From: Multifurca ochricompacta
Taxonomy: Eukaryota; Basidiomycota; Agaricomycetes; Russulales; Russulaceae
Assembly: GCA_022496185.1 (NCBI GenBank)
Contig: WTXG01000097.1
Span: 1-64,000 of the forward strand
Length of the DNA stretch: 64,000 nucleotides
Reading direction: 5' to 3'
Position 1 is the first letter of the stretch. Each line of letters opens with the position of its first letter. Under the pieces are notes generated by a model, which did no database searches, was not told where the DNA came from, and saw only the letters and a program-made list of their open reading frames with translations. The translations under genes and the position numbers were made by a program. Positions 1-10,052 of this stretch are shown one piece after another.

Positions 1-81
1 AGTTCCACGACCGACATCCAGAAGCACCCAGAGACAGTTAAAAGGAACCAACCCACAGACCCCGAAGAAACCCCCCAGTAC

Positions 82-1313
82 ATGCTCTCTCAGCAAAGTC
101 CTACTACCATCCAATCTATCATGTCTTTCATTGCTGCCAATGCCGCCGTCGACGCCTTCGCTGCCACAAACGTAGTTGTCGAGAATTTCCCCTCTACTCA
201 TCCCTCCACGTGCCCCTCCTCCCCTATCGACTATGAAGCCGCAGAGGCCTGCGTCAAAAACCAATCCCCGAACCCAAACGACGATTTCACCCATTGCGAA
301 GACCCCCATCCCAATGACCTACTCAACGGAGAGATCGACGACGAAGCCCCCGAATTCCCGTTCATCCCCAATAATCCCAACTCGTCAATGTACTTCCCCT
401 TAGAAATCACAATGGCCGATGGATCCACAGCTATCGCCAAGTACATTTACTATACCAATGGTGGGATGGATGTGGCGGGGTGTATGAAGAAGGACGGGCC
501 GGTTTACGGAGCTCCCGTCTACCTGGAGGAAAGATATACTGGTCGACTCCATCACACGCTGACAGACGAACAGTTGGGTCATCTTGCGCGGAGGACTGTC
601 GCGCCTTCGCGATTGATGAGGTAATAAACGACATGAGACTACCGCGCTTGAAGGCAGAAGTTATGAGGCTGAGGAAGAGTATCACCTTGAGGAGGACGCT
701 GAACCAACAGTACAAGGAGCACGCAAAGATGATGGCAAGGCTGACGAATGGGATGTTCCAGCTGGAGTCGGAGATTGTGGACATCAGAAAGAGGTTGGAA
801 GCGGGGGATGCGTACCAGACTATTGCTGAAAGGTACGTGGACACTTATGCACGACCCCTCCCCCCTCGAACCTTGGGTGCGGCTCCGACGCTGCTGCCGA
901 CCCGACTCGAGATGCCACGACTGCATGAGAACCCGCGCGGGGAAACCTGCTGGCGATGTGATAGCAAGTATCACATAAGCTGGAACTGCCCCCTTAACCG
1001 CAAGTGGTGTCGACACTGCCGAAGCAACCTCCACTGGAGCCGACACTGTATCTTCCGACGCGTAGGAGTGGCCCCGACTATCACCAATCCGTCGGGCTGG
1101 TGTGGCAAGTGCCTTCGCCACAACGCCGGGCATAAAGAAATCGACTGCCCCATCTACGACTTATGTCGCGCATGCGGCCAACGCGGCCCATATGGATTTC
1201 TTCGCACCCACGCGTGCCCGCAGGAGTTGGAGTCGTACAGCATGGATGACCGTAATGTAGCTGACGATTACCTGGACCTGGTACAGGATGATGACGGTAC
1301 GAGTCGTTTCTAG
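82..1313 (+). CDS. Gag-like CCHC zinc-knuckle protein, with a frame break
   Basis: Two overlapping frames read as one protein: an N-terminal part from ATG 82 to about 600, then a part ending at stop 1313, one base out of frame. The first part is acidic and low in structure. The second has a Leu/Arg-rich coiled-coil stretch (about 640-800), then four cysteine-rich knuckles: CWRC..H..C and CRHC..H..C fit CX2CX4HX4C, the third is CX2CX6HX4C, and the last is looser. This matches gag-like nucleic-acid-binding proteins of basidiomycete LTR elements. The frame change near 600 is consistent with loss of one base or with programmed frameshifting; I see no clear slippery site. It sits directly before the purine tract and LTR. 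Confidence 0.65.
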
Positions 1314-1330
1314 CCAGGTCTGCTAGAGCC

Positions 1331-1344
1331 AGAAGAGGGGGTGA
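1331..1344 (+). other. Polypurine tract next to the 3' LTR
   Basis: AGAAGAGGGGGTGA lies immediately before the TGTTAC that opens the LTR. In LTR retroelements this is where plus-strand DNA synthesis is primed. Position and composition support the call. Confidence 0.6.
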
Positions 1345-1932
1345 TGTTACGAACCCCATCCCTCCCTGTCTTTTTCTTTTTACCCAACGACGACCCCTCC
1401 TTGCCACCTACTCTCCACTACCAGATCACGTCTCCATCGTGGGATCCCTCACATGCCCTGCTTCCTTCCCCGTGACCGTCTTTGCCCTTGTTTACATTGC
1501 TGTACTTCTGTTTGGCCCGCCGTTTGCTTATCTCTTATCCCTTATCTCTAAGACTGGACACTTACTTAATTCCCTATCAGAAGCACGGCTTTACGCCCTC
1601 CGCTTTCGTATATTCGGGCCCACATGATTCTAGGTTATCTTATCTCGTAGACGCCCACTCGATTACGTATATAAGTCCACTGTAGCTACCTTGTAGACCT
1701 CAGACTTGACTTATTGAATACATCGGTGCTTGTCCTCTGGACTCCCCTTTGTCCCTTGAAACGTCTGTCTCAGTGCTTTCGGCACTTTCCGCTCAACATC
1801 GTCTTAGAGTACAGCCTCTAGGACTTTGACTCATACCCTCTCAACTCCAAGGGATCTTATTGGTCTCTTATCCGAACCCACTTAGTACGCTGTCGCACAA
1901 GTCATGTGAAACGTCCCACACCGGACGTAACA
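1345..1932 (+). repeat. Long terminal repeat, complete copy
   Basis: The 588-bp unit begins TGTTAC and ends GTAACA, which are inverted short termini with the TG...CA form of LTRs. It contains a TATA-like GTATATAAG (1667-1675), likely the U3 promoter. A second, 5'-truncated copy follows at once (1933-2411), and the two share long blocks, for example around 1590-1730 and 2065-2210. Confidence 0.75.
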
Positions 1933-2411
1933 CCTGCTCCCATCCCCGTGACCCAGTTCCTATCTGTTGACGCGTTGTTTGCTTATGTTTGCTTCCTTAT
2001 CTCTTTATCTCCTTATCTCCTTATCCTAAGATCGGACACTTACTTAGTACCCTATCAGAAGCTAGGCTTTACGCCCTCTGCTTTCGTATATTTGGGCCCA
2101 TCTGACTCTGTACTCTTATCTCATAGACGCCCACTGAGTTACGTATATAAGTCCGCTGTAGCTACCCTGTAGACCTCAGACTTGACTTATTGAATACATC
2201 GGTGCCTGTCTTCTGGACATCTCCTTTGGTCTCTGACTCAGTTGTCTCAAGTGCTTCTGGCACTTCTCCGCTCAACATCGTCTTAGGGAAGCGTCCCTTT
2301 GACCTTGACTCATCCCCCTTACACTCCAAGAAGCCTTATTGGTTTCTTACCTGACTCTACGAACTACGCTGTCACACAAGTCGTGTGGAACGTCCTGCAC
2401 CGGACGTAACA
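1933..2411 (+). repeat. Second LTR copy, 5'-truncated
   Basis: This copy starts directly after the terminal CA of the first LTR and aligns to it from about position 1455 of the first copy, so it lacks roughly the first 110 bases. It keeps the TATA-like TATATAAG (2144-2151) and ends in the same ACCGGACGTAACA. Many substitutions separate the copies, so they are not from one recent insertion. Either an LTR inserted into another LTR, or recombination removed an internal region and part of one LTR. Confidence 0.65.
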
Positions 2412-2635
2412 ATACATCTGTTTTATTAACGCGCAACCAATTCTGCCAGTCTGGCACTATCTAAAATACACTCTAGACTACTTTAGACTGTATTGTAATC
2501 TAATTATCAAATTAGTTTGCTGAAACAAGGCCCGCGTGTATCTACAAGCTGCATGGGGCAGCGACTACATTGCATCGCATGGTGGTCTGACCTCCTTCCT
2601 ATTAAGGAAGGTTGACTTAAACGCACCAGGACAGT

Positions 2636-3410
2636 CGCGCTTGTATGAAATGAAACCAGAATAATAAAATAATAATGTAAATAAAGGATCCTTTTAATCT
2701 TCTGAACATAAACCAACAATATTTGAGGGATCTTGAGTAGCCATAAATGAATGCGTTGTGTCCAAATGCTTATCTCCTTGACCGGGATGGCCCGGGCCAT
2801 TTATCCGAAATGCGCAGAAACGCAAAGAACAGTCACGCTCATATAAAATTGAAACCAGAATAATAAAATAAAAATGGAATAATAAATTATCTTAATCTTA
2901 TGAACATAAAATAGGAATCTTTGAGGGATCTTGAGTAGCCATAAATGAACGCGTTGTGTCCAAGTGCGTATCTCCTTGACCGGGATGTCCCGGGCCGGAT
3001 GTCCGAAATGCACGATGCAAGTAAAGAACTTGCACGCGTTTCATTTTATGGGTAACCCAGGTATCAAAACAATTATCCAGGGGTTACCCCTGCAAATTTC
3101 TATGTGTTCATCAAATTATTTTGCATTCTGTGTGGTTATCTGACAGGCTTTTCATCAATGTTCTATAACATCCTATCTAATCATCTCTGTATACTGTATT
3201 TTAGTTGTGCTTGTATAAAATTGAAAGCAGAATAATAAAATAAAATGGAATAATGAATTATCTTAATCTTCTGAACATAAAATAAGAGTCATTGAGGGAT
3301 CTTAAGCAGCCACAAATGAACGCGTTGTGTATCTTCTTGGTCCGGGAAGGCCCGGGCCGGGTATCCGAAATGCACGATGCAAGTAAAGAACTTGCACGCG
3401 TTTTCATGGG
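2636..3410. repeat. Three imperfect copies of an AT-rich interspersed repeat
   Basis: Copies lie at about 2636-2812, 2830-3044 and 3205-3407. Shared landmarks in order are a CAGAATAATAAAATAA block, an ATCTTAATCTT-like block, a GAGGGATCTTGAGTAGCC-like block, AATGAACGCGTTGTGT, and a CCCGGGCC core followed by ATCCGAAATGC. Copies 2 and 3 also share a block reading CGATGCAAGTAAAGAACTTG and a downstream GGTTACCCCTGC. On the minus strand each copy is open over the peptide WTQRVHLWLLKIPQ or a close variant. I do not recognise the family. Confidence 0.6.
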
Positions 3411-3423
3411 TGACCCGCGGGTT

Positions 3424-3451
3424 ACCCGTACCCGTAGTGACGGGTACGGGT
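3424..3451. repeat. GGGTAC-type hairpin and short tandem repeat
   Basis: ACCCGTACCCGT (3424-3435) and ACGGGTACGGGT (3440-3451) are perfect inverted arms around a 4-base loop. The right arm continues as further GGGTAC units to about 3464. It lies at the end of the third interspersed repeat copy. Related GGGTACGG strings recur near 5375. Confidence 0.6.
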
Positions 3452-3910
3452 ACGGGTACGGGTACCAATGAGGATACCCCAGGGTTACCCCTGCCAATCA
3501 CTATTGATAGCTGGGATCAATTGATCTAACCGAGTATCGGAACGTCTGCCAAAACAATCAACAATGTATTGTTTGTCTCTATGTACATCACGTGTGGAAC
3601 AGGTATAGCGCAGCTTGCTACATCACTGCTAGCTATCTCACCTTGATTAGACTTAGAGGCTTAGCTGTAGTCAATAATGCAATAGCAACTGCTTTATCTA
3701 TAGCAGATCTATGTACTATATTGGCTACTGGTTTAAATGAACGCGTTATTGAGTTATCTCATCTAATGATACGATTTGATCACATGTCAGATCTTAGATG
3801 AACATGTTTTTGAGTTGTGTTATCTATGCGTGATCGTAATCATGTCGAACCGCTATCCCGGAACCTCTTGTACCGCTATCTTGGTTCAACAGAGTTTGCT
3901 GTTGTTTACT

Positions 3911-4351
3911 TTACATCACGTGATTCGTCAAACTGCGGGGTGAATTGCATTCACTCACTCCCTCAACCCATTCCAAGTCTTGGTGTACTGTACTGAAATT
4001 CTCGGCACCATCAGGTGTAATCAGCATGACATCCTCGATGCGCACCCCTCCAACCAATTCATATCGAGATAGTACCTCACAGTCAATAAACTCCAAGTTG
4101 CGCATATCAGAGAGTAAGTGGTAATGGAAGTATATCCCGGGTCGACCGTCTATGATGAGAACATTAGTTGCAGACTTTGACCCTCGAAATGAAGCCAAGC
4201 AGGCAGGCAGAGAGGGTGAAGAAGTAAGACGCACCACGACAATACCTGCCTCAAGAGGCAACCGCAGCCTCAGATACTCGTAGAACTTCTCGTTATCCAG
4301 CTCTGCTCCGCCACGTCCTGTGTCAACAATTTTCACCAGAATCCTGCTCAA
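3911..4351 (-). CDS. Hypothetical protein fragment
   Basis: An open stretch of about 146 codons reads as ordinary protein, with little low complexity, and ends at 3911. There is no ATG near its 5' end: the frame opens just after a stop near 4395. It is therefore an internal or 3' exon, or a relic. I recognise no domain. It sits inside the repeat island, so it may belong to a degraded element. Confidence 0.25.
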   Translation of the reverse strand: MSRILVKIVDTGRGGAELDNEKFYEYLRLRLPLEAGIVVVRLTSSPSLPACLASFRGSKSATNVLIIDGRPGIYFHYHLLSDMRNLEFIDCEVLSRYELVGGVRIEDVMLITPDGAENFSTVHQDLEWVEGVSECNSPRSLTNHVM

Positions 4352-5784
4352 GTCCTTTAAGTTGTGACTTAAAGGATCTTCACCCCAGTGTCACCAGCAA
4401 GGCCTATTGCCTTTGCCTTTGACTTTGCCTCTCATGCATGCCCCTCTTGCAGATTGTGGGCATCTGAACCTTTGAATAGACTGCAGCTTGTTGTAGCTCA
4501 ACTTGAGACTTTGACTCGTCTTGTCTTTGACAGCTTGACTCTGGACTTGCACATGTTCCAAATCTTGAGGACCTCCAGCCCTGGTATATTACGTAGTAGT
4601 TACTAGGGGACCCATTGTACTAGTAACTGCATGACTTAGACAAAGCCTTGAAGCACTTTTCCAATAAACTCAATCAAAAAATAAACTCATAATAAAAATA
4701 AAGTATATATGACCACTCTTGCTTTAGGAAGCTGCATGCAGAATACAAATTAGATTTTAAAATAAATAAAAATACATCCACACCCACAAATAGGGCATAG
4801 GGCATAACATGGGTGTGGGTCCGGGGTATGTGGTATAGGGGTTTAACCTGTAGTCGCGGTGTCACAGGTTGGTGTGGGTATTTCCACTCTATTTGTCCTT
4901 GTTACTGTTGAGACGGGCCGGTAACGACCGGATAGTTGAAGACTAATCCAAAGGGCTGATTCAGAGACAATTCCACATTGCACGCACAACACGTTCCTTC
5001 GTATGTTATCACAACTAAGTAGTTATGTTTCTCTCCTTATTGTCATGCTCTTCTCTGTATGCATTCACTTCAGTTTTGACCACGATAACTGACACATTTT
5101 CGCTGTCACGTGTTGAACTAGCTTAACCCCCACTCACTTACACAATCCACAATCTTTTTCCCCTTGGGGTTTTTCACCTTCATCACTCCTTCTAGTTGAC
5201 TCAATTAGTTCACAAACAAGTAGCTACTCTGTCCCGTAGTAGCCGCGCGATTGAGCTCAGGCCTTGAAGCACGTAATGAAATTCGATTTTAAAAAAGACC
5301 ACAATAACTGAACTTATCCGGTACCTAAATAAGTAGCTTTAAACACTACGGGTTTTAATCGTACCGTGTCTTAACGGGTACGGTGTAAAATTACCCGCGG
5401 TGTGACTCGTGTTATGCCTACCCACAAACAATATGAAAAAATGAACAACTCAAGCCCCACCTCACCACCCTGCTTCGGCTAACACCCCTTCTTACTACTC
5501 AAATTCTTGGCTGGTACATGAGTCTGTACGAGACTAGCAGGAAGCCTGTGAAATTAGAGTGTTTGTCATCATACATGTTCACGTACACCTCACCATCAAA
5601 CCAGCGCGTTTGTTCTCAGTCATATGGAAAATAAAGCTCGATCGCCCTGCAATTCAACGCCGGCTTTCCTCCACAGGGTACTGAGATCGATCAGGTGCTA
5701 TAAACCATTTTTAAAGGACCATTGGGCCCATGTTCCACCCATAATTTCTTCTCACTTCTCACTACAGTGAGCGCAGGTCCCTCG
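4352..5784. other. Gene-poor AT-rich repeat island
   Basis: No gene is supported. The stretch holds CT-rich segments, a GGTGTGGGT-type motif near 4810-4880, and GGGTACGG/TTACCCGCGG strings around 5370-5400 that resemble the hairpin at 3424. It ends in the promoter of the esterase gene. Confidence 0.4.
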
Positions 5785-7030
5785 ATGGTTCACCAGTATC
5801 GCAACCACCCTATTCGAGGGCTTTATCTACTCTATGAGCTCATTACTGTGTTGTCCTTCCGCCTTCCCTATTGGATTTGGCGGAATTTATTCAGGTCGCG
5901 CCGGCCGAGGTCCTCCTGGTCATTGAAGAAAGCTGTTGCCGTCGAGTTGGTGAAGCGGACCTGGCTAATATCTATAAGGCAGGGTTACACTCTTTTAAAC
6001 AGTCTAATTGTTGCTTATCAGTAGTTTTTTTTTTTTCAGGGTTGACAACATAAGGTTCATAGCTGACCACACCAGGGTCACTCAAGATCCTGATGTCAAG
6101 CATGTCTGGCTAAACCCCACCCCCGATCTGCTAAACAGCAAACTTCGAGCGTATGCCGCCAAAGCTAATGTCGTTCCGGCGAGCATTCCGGGATATTGGT
6201 TCGACAAGAAAGGTGTCGACACCCCTATTGGAGCCCGCCCGCGTCCTGGAGAGAGGGTCATCTACACGTTGCACGGAGGCGCATACTTCCGATACTCCGC
6301 AAGCCCGAAAGATTCTCCCGCCAACATCGCGCGTGGCTTGTTGAAGCACTGCCCAGGCGTGGACCGCCTCTTCGCGGTGGAGTACCGCCTCTCGCGTGCT
6401 GCACCGGAGGACATCGCGGCGAATGCATTCCCCGCAGCGCTACTGGATGCCATCGCGGGATACACCTACCTCGTGGAAACAGTCGGATTTTCGCCTAAGG
6501 ATATCATCATTGAAGGTGATTCCGCGGGAGGGAACCTCGCACTCGTCTTGACACGCTATCTCGTTGAAAATGTCGGTCTCGTCGCCGGCCTCCCTGCCCC
6601 ACCCGGCGCTTTGCTCCTCCTTTCTCCTTGGACAAACGTCTCTCTCGGTCTTCCACCGCCAGGCTCGCGTACAGCAGCAAATTTCAATGCGGATTACCTC
6701 ACGATACCCGACGGGGGCGACTATGCACTCCGCGCTTTCCTTGGACCGCACGATCATCTGGATCCCTACATCTCACCGGGCAGCACCGATCCGCGCATGC
6801 CGCCTGTCTCCTTCGAGGGCTTCCCACCCACCTTCGTTAACGCAGGTGGCGCCGAACTCCTCATTGACGAGATTTTGGTACTGGTGGAGCGCATGAAAAA
6901 CGACTTGGGTGAGAAGGTGACATATTACGAGGCACCGGATGCCGTTCACGACTACACCCAGTTCCTATGGGCCGAGCCGGAACGCACGAATACGCTCCAG
7001 GAGATCGCTAAGTGGGTAAAAGATGTTTGA
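5785..7030 (+). CDS. HSL-family alpha/beta hydrolase (esterase/lipase)
   Basis: The product is a GDXG-family (hormone-sensitive-lipase-like) serine ester hydrolase. Visible motifs are the oxyanion-hole HGG (about 6272), the nucleophile elbow GDSAGG (about 6515), the acid region GGAELLIDE near 6850 and the catalytic His in DAVHDY (about 6946). The N-terminus has a hydrophobic LLYELITVLSFRLPYWIW segment, likely a membrane anchor, followed by RSRRPRSSWSLKK, as in fungal relatives. Exon 1 is 5785-5983 and exon 2 is 6040-7030, with an intron ending in a T-run plus CAG. With these sites the frames do not join. One missing base near 5966 would repair it; an alternative acceptor at 6062 keeps frame but lacks a pyrimidine tract. 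Length is about 396 aa if repaired. Confidence 0.8.
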
Positions 7031-8853
7031 GGCTTGGTTTTTTTGATTCATTTCATTCTACGAACGAACAAACCCTACGTCTGAGAAACTCGTAATTGCG
7101 ATTTTACTTTTAGCTCCTCACTGGGGGGCATTTTACAATTCTGTTAACGCCAATTAGATCCCAGGGTTGATCCTAAAATGATCCAGTGCCTCTTGGTTCC
7201 GTTCAACTTCTAGAAGTTAATTTATGATGCTAGTATGTTTTTACGAGGACGGAGCTAGAAACATACTAGCTCCGTGCTTATTACTTGCTTGTGATTGTCC
7301 CCCGGCCCGGGATAGGCCAGCAAAATAAATATCTTGATGTGATTGATCATGATATGTGATTGTTTATATATTCACCACCGACCCTTGATTTTGTCGTTTG
7401 TCATTAACCTGGCCATAGTCGGCCCTGGAGATAGAAGTGAAGCGTGGGGCTTGGACATTATTGACTGATCCCGTGTCGTAAAACACGTTACCTGGTGGTC
7501 ACCATGAGTTGCGAGGTCACTCGCTATTTCACTAGCTCCTGGGCAGAGTCTTGGTTTCTTACGCGTCCATTAACACGCATGCTGATGATGGCCCGTTTGA
7601 TCCCCTTCCTGCCTCCTGCCGGCTACTCCCATGGAGTTCGAGGCTCATCCTTCTGGCAGTTCCCCTTATTCAATGGCTGTGTGTCGCAAGGGTGGGAGGC
7701 GGTGTGTTGCAGAAATAAACTGATAAAAATGACAAATGACATTTAGAAAAAACAAAGCGAGTAAGCGAAGCACGTGAAGAGAACGGGTAGTGGTGGCGAG
7801 AGTCAAAGTACGCAACAACGACATTCATACGCACGCACGTACAAAACCGACGCGCGCTACGTGAAAGCAACTGTCAATCGGTTTTTGATTGTGCCTTCCG
7901 AGTCAGAGAACTTGGCGTCCAGCCAGTTGGCCTTGGCACTCGAAGCATTTCTACTACTCTCACTGCTGCGCTCTCAAAGTATATACCATGTTCGCCCTTT
8001 CTACAGACGCTGGCCGGGAACGGATCAATGTAGGCCGAAAGTTGACCGGACTGCCGGTACTTGACAGACCTCGAGTGGCTACTGAATCTGAACATTTCGC
8101 TCGCTCGTTTATGATGGGTTAAGATACAATCTTACATTCCTTTATGTATCACAGTACACTCTTTTTGACAGTATTTAAGGACATCCTTTCCTATACTTTT
8201 CACTTCAGTTTTGATCGATCACCATAACCGTTATCTCGCTCATCTAATTACAGCTGTACTCAACACGTCGATCTAGCCTCCATTTCTCCATTCTCTTCTT
8301 GGATCTTAGGGAATTGATCGACCCATTACGTTGCCTGGATGGGTGGGGAGGTGGAGAGGGTGTGTGGGATTTCCGTCACGCTTTCGTGCTGTTAGCACAC
8401 GTCAGTAGGTTTGGCGAGGTTATTATGGTTATCTAGGTTGATAATCGAACCTCTACACAGAATGGAGGCGGATATAAAACGGGGGGGAGAACCAACCTAG
8501 GATAATTTGAACTTGTCGTGAGCGTGCACTAAAGTGAACCTTTTGTTCGTTTTCTCTTTGTTTGTTTCTTTGTTTCTTTGTTTCTTTGTTTGTCTCTTTT
8601 TCATTTATTTTTTCCTTCTTTACGTTAGAAGCTTTCCGTTGCTGCGCGTTGCTTTGTAGTTGATGAAGAGGGGCGCCGCGGACGTAGCCAGAAGTGAAAC
8701 ACTAATATAGGTACAATTGACAGTTCATTACACCTTACAAAACAAACATGATCCCAAGAGCATTATTTAGAGAATAAAGATACACCCGGCTTTGCGCGGT
8801 TTTGGGTTATTCAACAACTACGACACGAAAACGCAGGCCCCTCGCAACAAAAA
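7031..8853. other. Intergenic, no gene seen
   Basis: The stretch lies between convergent genes (esterase + and 7TM protein -). It contains a TTTGTTTC-type microsatellite at about 8555-8590 and otherwise unremarkable sequence. Short open frames here show no family resemblance. Confidence 0.4.
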
Positions 8854-10052
8854 CTAAACATTCTCGTTGAAGCCGAAACTTGACGCCCGATCGTCGCTTC
8901 TTGATTCTGGTTTGATCTGAACCATGGGAATTCCGACTGGAAGCTGCTGGCGGTGTTGGCCGGCATCTGTAAACGACGAGGTGGCGTAGCCAAAGTACAC
9001 TTGAGTAGGAGACGACGCGGCTGCTCCACAGCCAGGGCGGCTAGTTGGTGTGTGTGACAGGCCAAGCGCAACGCGGATGATGATGAGTGCCGGTGCTATA
9101 CCCTATATACACGATGGGACATGTGGTCGAGAAAAAAAAGAAAAAAGATTCCATAAATGTCTGTATGTATGATGATATAATGATTACGTACGTAAATCTG
9201 CACGGCAATTACACCGACAATGCCCTGCGCGGGGTGCTGCATGGCGAAGAGGACGACGAAAATGAGCTGCACGACCAAATAGAGCGCACCGCTCTCGACA
9301 ACGATATCAATTGCGGCGCGGCCGATTCCTGACGGGAAGTGTAATCCTCGTAAATCCCGCGTCCGTCGAGGAGAGAGGTACCAGATGCGCGTGGCAATGA
9401 GACCGGTCACCAGGACGTTTGTGCACAGCGGGAGAATGAAGCCTGCTAGACCCAGAGGTACCAATGTACTGGGGGCCATTGGCGAAGACGGGTTGATGTG
9501 AAGCAATAAGTCGACGAGTTCCGCGACGCACGCTGCAACGCGACGCGATTGGTGAGCGTTGTTGGTCCCGCGATTTTTGAGTTACGAGTGGCACATACCC
9601 AGCCCTCCAATAGAAGTGAGACTCGGCAGGACAATGACCCAGTAATTCTTTGACCAGAGCAACCAACAGCGGTAGATGAGAATGACTTGACCGAGAAAAT
9701 CCGTGACCGAGATGAGGATGTCAGCGCCCACGAGCACGCTCGTCTCATTCGCGAAACCATTGACCCCCGTCGTTGCAAGAACATCGTAGAAGTGACTGAA
9801 CTCGAGGGCGAAGTGCGCAGAACAAGCCAGATACAAGAAAATACTGATCATGAAAATGGGTCGGTTGAAGCTAGTCCGACCGCGGGAGTATTTGGCCATC
9901 AAAAATATGGACAAAGCAAAGAGGGTCGTGTAGCACCCTACAGTGGAAATGAGTGACCAAACGTTCCATTCTGTCCTTGCAGCGCACATACCGTAAAAGA
10001 ACGTCTCGCAAGCGAAGCCAGCCAAGGCCGCCATGTCATTGTTGATTGCCAT
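8854..10052 (-). CDS. Seven-transmembrane fungal membrane protein
   Basis: Four exons (10052-9992, 9937-9599, 9532-9192, 9102-8854) join in frame to give 329 aa. Introns are 54, 66 and 89 nt with clean GTATGT or GTACGT donors. The protein starts MAINNDMAALAG and shows about seven hydrophobic segments, with ETFFYGCYTTLF, DFLGQVILIYRCWLLWSKNYW and QIYGIAPALIIIRVALG as landmarks. This layout is typical of a large family of uncharacterised 7TM proteins in Agaricomycetes. The C-terminal tail (about 70 aa) is soluble and Ser-rich. The start ATG fits where the hydrophobic core begins; the frame is also open upstream but without another ATG. Function is unknown; a receptor-like role would be speculation. 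Confidence 0.8.

Larger units (their letters stand above)
1..1932 (+). mobile_element. Partial gag-only LTR retroelement with 3' LTR
   Basis: This is the 3' part of an LTR element whose 5' end lies outside the window. In order it holds a gag-like zinc-knuckle reading frame (82-1313), a purine-rich tract (1331-1341) and an LTR (1345-1932) that starts TGTTAC and ends GTAACA. No protease, reverse transcriptase or integrase is present: only about 30 bases separate the gag stop from the LTR. The element therefore looks non-autonomous, or has lost its pol region. The order gag, polypurine tract, LTR is seen directly; the non-autonomous status is inference. Confidence 0.7.

Noticed and set aside
9687..9956. 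Plus-strand open frame across the 7TM gene
   Set aside because: Antisense shadow of well-supported exons 2-3.
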